Below, piece after piece: positions 59,255-64,000 of a stretch of DNA of 64,000 nt (within the stretch, counting starts at the first letter, position 1; every line of letters starts with the position of its first letter). The notes below the pieces were generated by a model. That model was not told the DNA's origin, did no database searches, and saw only the letters and a list, made by a program, of their open reading frames with translations. The position numbers were made by a program, and so were the translations under genes. This DNA comes from Pseudomonas sp. GV071. GTDB lineage: Bacteria; Pseudomonadota; Gammaproteobacteria; Pseudomonadales; Pseudomonadaceae. The stretch is from contig NZ_QAOJ01000006.1 in the NCBI RefSeq assembly GCF_003050835.1, positions 124,001 through 188,000 on the forward strand, in the 5' to 3' direction.

Positions 59255-61243
59255 ATGTCCGACACCACTGCCAACGCCCCCTCGCACACCGCCCAATTGG
59301 ATTGGGATGACCTCGGCCAGCCACATTCGCGGGCCTACGACGATGTGTACTTTTCCAACAGCTTGGGTCTCAGCGAACCGCGCTACGTATTCCTCGATAA
59401 CAACGACCTGCCAGCACGTTTCGCCGCACTGACGGCTGGCGGCAAGCTGGTGATTGGCGAAACCGGCTTTGGCACCGGGCTTAATTTTCTCTGTGCCTGG
59501 GAGTTGTTTGCGCGCACAGCGCCTGCAGGTGCGCAGTTGCACTTTGTCAGCGTGGAAAAATACCCGCTAAGCCATGCCGATCTACAACGCGCCTTGGCGC
59601 TGTGGCCGGAGCTGCAGCCATTTGCCGAGCAGTTGCTGGAGCAATATGTCGCCATCCACGCGGGTTTTCAGCGGCTGCTATTCGACGGCGGGCGGGTGGT
59701 GTTGACCCTGCTGATCGGCGATGTGATGGAGCTGCTGCCGCAACTGGATGCCGAGATCGACGCCTGGTTTCTCGACGGTTTTGCCCCGGCGAAGAACCCG
59801 GAAATGTGGTCGCCGGAACTGTTCAACCAACTGGCGCGCCTGTCCACCCCAAGAACCACCCTCGGTACCTTCACCACCAAGGGCGACGTGCGTCGTGCGC
59901 TGAAAGCTGTCGGCTTCAAACTCAAACGGGTACCCGGCCTGGGGCATAAGTGGGAAGTGCTCAAGGGCCATTTCATCGGCCTGCCCGATGCCCCGCCGCC
60001 ATCACCCGACAAAGCCTGGTACGCCCGCCCCACCCCGCTGGATGGCCCGCGCACGGCTCTCGTGATCGGCGCCGGCCTGGCCGGCTGCGCCAGCGCCGCC
60101 AGCCTGGCAGCACGTGGTTGGCAGGTGACGCTGCTGGAGCGCCATGGCGCAATTGCCCAGGAAGGTTCGGGCAATCCTCAGGGCGTGCTGTACCTGAAGT
60201 TGTCTGCCCACGGCACCAGTCTTTCGCGCCTGATCGTCGCCGGTTTTGGTCACACCCGCCGGCAGATCCAACGCCTGCAACGCGGCCAGGACTGGGACGC
60301 CTGCGGTGTGCTGCAACTGGCCTTCGATGCGGACGAAGCCGGGCGCCAGGCCAAACTGGCCGCCGCTTTCCCCGCCGATCTGCTCCAAGCGTTGGACCAG
60401 GCGCAAGCCGAGCAACAAGCCGGCGTCGCCCTGGCCAGCGGTGGTCTGTTCTACCCGCAGGGCGGTTGGGTGCATCCGCCCGCGTTGTGCCAGGTACTGG
60501 CGGCACACGCCAACATCACCCTGCAACTGCACCAGCAGGCCGTGGCCTTGCAGCATGAGCAAGGCCAGTGGCAGGCCTGGGACGGCGAGCAACTGCTGGC
60601 CAGTGCCAGCGTCGTGGTGCTCGCCGGTGCCGCCGATGTGCGCCACTTTGCCGCCACGGCCGAGCTACCGCTCAAGCGCATTCGCGGACAGATCACCCGC
60701 GTACCAGAAACTGCCGCCAGCCGTGCCTTGCGCACGGTGGTGTGCGCCGAAGGTTACGTCGCCCCGGCGCGCAACGGCGAACACACCCTCGGTGCCAGTT
60801 TCGATTTCCACAGCGCGGACCTCAGCGTCAAAGCCAGCGAACACACCAGCAACCTGCAGTTGCTGCAGGAGATATCCAGCGACCTCGCCGAGCGTCTTAA
60901 CGCCGCCGAATTGCCGGTAACTGAGCTCGAAGGCCGCGCCGCCTTTCGCTGCACCAGCCCCGACTACCTGCCCATCGTCGGCCCGGTGGCCGATGCCGCT
61001 GCCTTCGCCGACGCCTATGGCGTGCTGCGCAAAGACGCCCGGCAAACGCCCAACACGCCCTGCCCCTGGCTACCCGGCCTGTACGTGAACAGCGGCCACG
61101 GTTCACGCGGACTGATCACCGCACCGTTGGCCGCTGAACTGCTGGCCGCCTGGCTGGACAACGAACCGCTACCGCTACCGCGCGATGTCGCCGAAGCCTG
61201 CCATCCCAATCGCTTCGCGCTGCGCAAACTGGTCCGCGGGTAG
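59255..61243 (+). CDS. mnmC: Bifunctional tRNA mnm5s2U biosynthesis enzyme MnmC
   Basis: The C-terminal FAD domain removes the carboxymethyl group from cmnm5s2U34 of tRNA and the N-terminal domain methylates the product with SAM to mnm5s2U. In 662 residues, the methyltransferase part (1-240) has GETGFGTGLNF at 68-78 and WFLDGFAPAKNPEMW, and the oxidase part starts with VIGAGLAGCASAASLAARG near residue 270. Complete length, both domains intact. Confidence 0.95.
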   Translation: MSDTTANAPSHTAQLDWDDLGQPHSRAYDDVYFSNSLGLSEPRYVFLDNNDLPARFAALTAGGKLVIGETGFGTGLNFLCAWELFARTAPAGAQLHFVSVEKYPLSHADLQRALALWPELQPFAEQLLEQYVAIHAGFQRLLFDGGRVVLTLLIGDVMELLPQLDAEIDAWFLDGFAPAKNPEMWSPELFNQLARLSTPRTTLGTFTTKGDVRRALKAVGFKLKRVPGLGHKWEVLKGHFIGLPDAPPPSPDKAWYARPTPLDGPRTALVIGAGLAGCASAASLAARGWQVTLLERHGAIAQEGSGNPQGVLYLKLSAHGTSLSRLIVAGFGHTRRQIQRLQRGQDWDACGVLQLAFDADEAGRQAKLAAAFPADLLQALDQAQAEQQAGVALASGGLFYPQGGWVHPPALCQVLAAHANITLQLHQQAVALQHEQGQWQAWDGEQLLASASVVVLAGAADVRHFAATAELPLKRIRGQITRVPETAASRALRTVVCAEGYVAPARNGEHTLGASFDFHSADLSVKASEHTSNLQLLQEISSDLAERLNAAELPVTELEGRAAFRCTSPDYLPIVGPVADAAAFADAYGVLRKDARQTPNTPCPWLPGLYVNSGHGSRGLITAPLAAELLAAWLDNEPLPLPRDVAEACHPNRFALRKLVRG

Positions 61244-61249
61244 AAAAAA

Positions 61250-61326
61250 TCGAGGCTGATCGGCGCGCCGGCCGGCCTCTGCCACGCCAGACGCCATTCC
61301 TCTGTGTGGGAGGCTTGAGCCTCGAT
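61250..61326. repeat. Degenerate REP pair, family A
   Basis: Right arm GGGAGGCTTGAGCCTCGAT ends at 61326 and a short left arm ATCGAGGCT begins at 61250. It marks the border between mnmC and the hip locus. Confidence 0.65.
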
Positions 61327-61368
61327 GCCGTTGTAATTTACTCAACCTGCGTGATCCACGAGGCAACC

Positions 61369-61415
61369 TGTAACTATTCTGACGACAAAAAGAGAAATAA
61401 AGCAGAATACTTACA
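61369..61415. promoter_or_regulatory. HipB operator module 1
   Basis: TGTAACTATTCTG (61369-61381) and the inverse CAGAATACTTACA (61403-61415) face each other across 21 bp. Same 13-bp element as module 2 with one base change. Position and repetition fit an autoregulated toxin-antitoxin promoter. Confidence 0.78.
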
Positions 61416-61442
61416 CCACAACCGCTAGGTGAATTCAGTTTC

Positions 61443-61490
61443 TGTAACTATTCTGTAGGCCAATAGCCCCCTATCAGCAGAATATTTACA
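61443..61490. promoter_or_regulatory. HipB operator module 2
   Basis: TGTAACTATTCTG (61443-61455) and the inverse CAGAATATTTACA (61478-61490) across 22 bp. The last element ends 2 bp before the hipB start codon, where a ribosome binding site would be. Confidence 0.8.
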
Positions 61491-61492
61491 TT

Positions 61493-61942
61493 ATGGCCAA
61501 CAAAACCTCGCCATTACTTCCCGCTACCACGGAGTTGCTGGCTGCCTTTGGCGAACGCCTGCGTCTAGCCCGCGAGCGCCGGAAGCTCACGGCGGCGCAA
61601 GTAGCGGCCCGCGCCGGCATGGCCCCCCTCACGCTGCGCAATGTCGAGCGCGGCGCCGATGGGGTGACCATGGGGGCCTACCTTGCCGTGATGCAAGTGC
61701 TGGGGCTCGAAGCCGATCTGGCGCTTCTCGCTGCTGCCGATGACGTCGGCCGCCAGTTACAGGACGCTACGCTGGTGAGCCGGCGCAAAACGTCGCGTCC
61801 ACGCCCTGCCGCCAAGACCACCCGTTACCCCGCTGCCGAGCCGCGCCCTATGTATGGCGTCAGAGAGAGCAGTGGCCTGGAGCTGATCGACGACTATCGC
61901 GCGCACATGGACGCCCTGTTCGACGCTCAGGACGACAACTGA
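61493..61942 (+). CDS. hipB: HipB-like antitoxin (XRE family)
   Basis: DNA-binding antitoxin that represses its own operon and neutralises HipA. The 149-residue protein has an XRE helix-turn-helix (residues about 18-72, FGERLRLARERRKLTAAQVA, APLTLRNVERGADGVTMGAY). It is longer than E. coli HipB (88 residues), with an arginine/proline-rich linker and an acidic C-terminal tail (DDYRAHMDALFDAQDDN) that may bind HipA. ATG 61493 has no Shine-Dalgarno. Overlaps hipA as TGATG. Confidence 0.88.
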   Translation: MANKTSPLLPATTELLAAFGERLRLARERRKLTAAQVAARAGMAPLTLRNVERGADGVTMGAYLAVMQVLGLEADLALLAAADDVGRQLQDATLVSRRKTSRPRPAAKTTRYPAAEPRPMYGVRESSGLELIDDYRAHMDALFDAQDDN

Positions 61943-63222
61943 TGAACGCCTGCATTTATGTGCACGCCGACTGGGAGGGTCTGGCGCAACCGCTGCTGCT
62001 CGGCACCTTGCATGCCCGGCTCAGCGGTCGCGACGAACTGTTCGGCTTCGAGTTCGACGCGGCCACCCTCACTCACCCGGCATTGCCAGGCACGCCCCTC
62101 GATCCTCGATTAGGCAACTGGCCAGGGCCGCAGTATCCACCCAAGGGACGTACCTCGTTCGGCATGATTGCCGACTCCTCTCCCGACCGCTGGGGCCAGT
62201 TGCTGATGAAACGGCGAGCCGAGCGCCAGTGGCGCGGGAGCGGCGCCGTAGGGCAGCCGCCACGCCTGCACGCCTCGGATTATTTGCTAGGTGTGCATGA
62301 TCAATACCGGGTAGGCGCCCTGCGCTACAGCCTGGAACAGCAGGGGCCTTTTCTCGATAACCAACGCCGCGACGGCGCGCCGCCCTTGGTCATGCTGCGC
62401 GAACTGGAAGCCGCCAGCCTGGCGTTCGAGACCTCAGAACATGACCCGGCAGCGATCACCGACGAGCAACTGCGCCTGCTCATCGCGCCAGGCGGCTCGT
62501 TGGGCGGCGCCCGGCCCAAAGCCAGCGTGATCGACGAACGTGGCCAACTGTATATCGCCAAATTCCCCAGCACCCGTGACAGCCACAACGTCGGTGCCTG
62601 GGAGGGGGTCGTGAATTACCTGGCCGAAAAATCTGGCATTGTCCCGGCTCGCGGTGGTGTCGCGCGGTTTGCCAGTGCTCATCACACCTATGTGGTGCAG
62701 CGCTTCGATCGCACCCTCAGAGGCCAACGCTTGCACTTTGCCTCGGCCATGACCCTCGCCGACAAACAAGATGGCGACGATGCCAGCACGGGCGCCTCGT
62801 ACCTGGATATCGCCACGGTTCTGATCACTCAAGGGGCGCAGCCAAACCAGGACCTGCGGCTGCTGTGGTCGCGCCTGGTGTTCGACATGCTGGTGTCCAA
62901 CAGCGACGGTCATCTGCGCAACACCGGTTTTATTCTGCGGCCGGGAAAGGGCTGGCAGCTGGCGCCCGCCTTTGATATCAACCCGGACCCCGGCGCCCAT
63001 GGGCTGAAACTGAACATCAATGAAACCGACAACGCCATGGACCTGGACCTGGCATTGTCGGTAGCGCCGATTTTCCGCGTGCCGCTGGCAGACGCCGAGG
63101 ACATCATCCGCACCCAAATGCGCGTGGTCCGCCATTGGCGCGCCTTGGCCAGCAGCCCGCTGCACGGCCTCTCGGCGCGGGAAATCGAGCGCATGGCCCC
63201 GGCGTTTCGCCTGGCGCAGTAG
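61942..63222 (+). CDS. hipA: HipA-like serine/threonine kinase toxin
   Basis: Kinase of the HipA family; the E. coli member phosphorylates glutamyl-tRNA synthetase and causes growth arrest. The 426-residue protein keeps the functional marks: GGSLGGARPKASV (autophosphorylated serine loop), LYIAKFPS (ATP lysine), VSNSDGHLRNTGF (catalytic Asp, His, Asn) and PAFDINPDPG (metal Asp), so it should be active. It ends 3 bp before the convergent glutathione-transferase stop. Its target is not known. Confidence 0.9.
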   Translation: MNACIYVHADWEGLAQPLLLGTLHARLSGRDELFGFEFDAATLTHPALPGTPLDPRLGNWPGPQYPPKGRTSFGMIADSSPDRWGQLLMKRRAERQWRGSGAVGQPPRLHASDYLLGVHDQYRVGALRYSLEQQGPFLDNQRRDGAPPLVMLRELEAASLAFETSEHDPAAITDEQLRLLIAPGGSLGGARPKASVIDERGQLYIAKFPSTRDSHNVGAWEGVVNYLAEKSGIVPARGGVARFASAHHTYVVQRFDRTLRGQRLHFASAMTLADKQDGDDASTGASYLDIATVLITQGAQPNQDLRLLWSRLVFDMLVSNSDGHLRNTGFILRPGKGWQLAPAFDINPDPGAHGLKLNINETDNAMDLDLALSVAPIFRVPLADAEDIIRTQMRVVRHWRALASSPLHGLSAREIERMAPAFRLAQ

Positions 63223-63225
63223 CGG

Positions 63226-63831
63226 TTAGATCAACCCTTCCGCCTTCAACGCCACCACCACTTGCGGCCGCGCGGCAACGCGGGCCATGAAGGCTTGAAC
63301 CTGCGGCCACTGCGCCAGGGAGAAGCCGACGAAGTTGGACCAGTTGAGTACGGTGAACAGGTAGGCGTCGGCGACGCTGAAGCGGTTTTCCAGTACGTAC
63401 TCGTTGCCCTCCAACTGCTTGTTCAACCAATCCAGGCGCTTGCCCAAGGTGGTGGTTACCGCCGCTTTCCAATCGGCCGACTGCGCGGGGTTGAACATCG
63501 AGCCCATGGGTTTGTGGATTTCCGAAGAAATGAAGGTCAGCCATTCCTGCAACTGGTAACGCGCCGGGCTGCCCACGGCAGGGGCCAGGCCGGCTTCGGG
63601 TTTCTGGTCGGCGATGTACTGCAGCACGGCCGCGCCTTCGGTGAGCAACTGGCCGTTATCCATAACCAGGGCGGGCACGTAGCCTTTGCTGTTGATGGCA
63701 GTGAAGTCGGCGCCGCTGGCGGTCAGTTTGGCCTTGAGGTCGACCTTCTCCAGTTCGAACGGCAAGCCGGCTTCCAGCAGTGCGATATGCGGGGCCAGGG
63801 AGCAGGCGCCGGAGGAAAAATACAGTTTCAT
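63226..63831 (-). CDS. Glutathione S-transferase, GstA-like
   Basis: Beta-class-like transferase of 201 residues: MKLYFSSGACSLAPHIALLE with the beta-class Cys/Ser region, INSKGYVPALVMDNGQLLTEGAAVLQYIAD (glutathione site) and a C-terminal helical domain (NRFSVADAYLFTVLNW). ATG 63831 has AAGGA upstream. Divergent from the partial regulator gene, which is likely to control it. Confidence 0.9.
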   Translation of the reverse strand: MKLYFSSGACSLAPHIALLEAGLPFELEKVDLKAKLTASGADFTAINSKGYVPALVMDNGQLLTEGAAVLQYIADQKPEAGLAPAVGSPARYQLQEWLTFISSEIHKPMGSMFNPAQSADWKAAVTTTLGKRLDWLNKQLEGNEYVLENRFSVADAYLFTVLNWSNFVGFSLAQWPQVQAFMARVAARPQVVVALKAEGLI

Positions 63832-63910
63832 AAGCAGTCCTTTCACGGTGGGCAGGTAGTACGCGAAAAATGCGTGCAAGGAGCTTAGCGATTGCTTTCC
63901 ACGGCACAAG

Positions 63911-63930
63911 TACCTACCTTTTGGTAAGTA
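63911..63930. promoter_or_regulatory. Candidate HxlR-type operator
   Basis: TACCTACC-TTTT-GGTAAGTA, imperfect inverted repeat (7 of 8 positions), in the 124-bp gap between gst and the divergent truncated gene. Confidence 0.55.
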
Positions 63931-63955
63931 TGCTTTTAGCCATTCCGGGGTTCCC

Positions 63956-64000
63956 ATGCTCGACGACCAAGACCACGCCGCCTGCCGTGCCGGCAATGTA
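63956..64000 (+). CDS. Start of a probable HxlR-type regulator (cut by window edge)
   Basis: Only 15 codons are visible, beginning ATG 63956 behind GGGG: MLDDQDHAACRAGNV. A cysteine followed by a short hydrophobic start fits the N-terminus of HxlR-family proteins, and the divergent gst with an operator-like repeat fits too. The family call is inference. Confidence 0.45.
   Translation, partial: MLDDQDHAACRAGNV

Noticed and set aside
61369..61490. CRISPR-like array, because of four repeated elements
   Set aside because: The elements alternate in orientation and spacers are not of constant length; operators explain them better.

Overview
This 64 kb window is chromosomal DNA of a Pseudomonas species. 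The evidence is the typical lipoprotein OprI, the CysB, ThrH, DctA and NrtR proteins, the polyphosphate:AMP phosphotransferase, the AcnD/PrpF form of the methylcitrate pathway, high-GC coding sequence, and many short palindromic intergenic repeats of the kind known from this genus. Genes are dense and on both strands. I see no rRNA, tRNA, prophage, insertion sequence or CRISPR array. The left edge cuts ppsA and the right edge cuts a probable HxlR-type regulator.

Layout. 1-10.3 kb, carbon entry: ppsA (partial) diverges from its regulatory kinase/phosphatase gene ppsR; then a LysE-type exporter and the propionate operon GntR-prpB-prpC-acnD-prpF, which has no prpD. 10.6-13.8 kb: a three-gene unit of secreted retropepsin-like protease, cysteine-free inactive transglutaminase/7TM protein and RimK-like ATP-grasp ligase. 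13.9-22.2 kb: thrH, a CysH-like protein without the usual core motifs, a DinB-like protein, cysB, a UspA protein, a nucleotidase, a ketopantoate reductase-like protein, a thioredoxin-like protein, a PilZ protein and DAHP synthase. 22.2-30.2 kb: an unrecognised membrane-anchored protein, oprI facing an L,D-transpeptidase, tesA diverging from a YbbA/YbbP ABC system, and greB. 30.2-35.1 kb: the NAD salvage operon pncA-pncB-nadE (with solA and greB behind it), diverging from its regulator gene nrtR, with two operator copies between them.

35.1-42.4 kb is the most interesting part: a compact operon of a HutC-type GntR regulator, an AprA-like flavoprotein, an AprB-like two-cluster ferredoxin, a NitT/TauT-type ABC importer, a HEAT-repeat protein and a DUF971 protein. 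Its layout says that it takes up a compound and oxidises or reduces it, but the substrate cannot be read from sequence. 42.7-45.4 kb: dctA with a strong sigma-54 promoter candidate, and an AraC regulator. 45.6-61.2 kb: housekeeping genes (pseudouridine synthase, ABC exporter, DsbA/FrnE-like protein, trhO, bolA, DUF2059, DUF2804, fumC, quinone reductase-like protein, EamA transporter, thiolase, pap, mnmC). 61.4-63.2 kb: a hipBA toxin-antitoxin locus with four copies of a 13-bp operator. The window ends with a glutathione S-transferase diverging from the truncated regulator.

The best candidates for undescribed biology are the AprAB-like/ABC/HEAT/DUF971 operon, the protease/7TM/ATP-grasp unit, the four-copy hip operator, and several regulators (prp GntR, hipB, nrtR) whose start codons lack a visible Shine-Dalgarno sequence, two of them with an operator touching the start.
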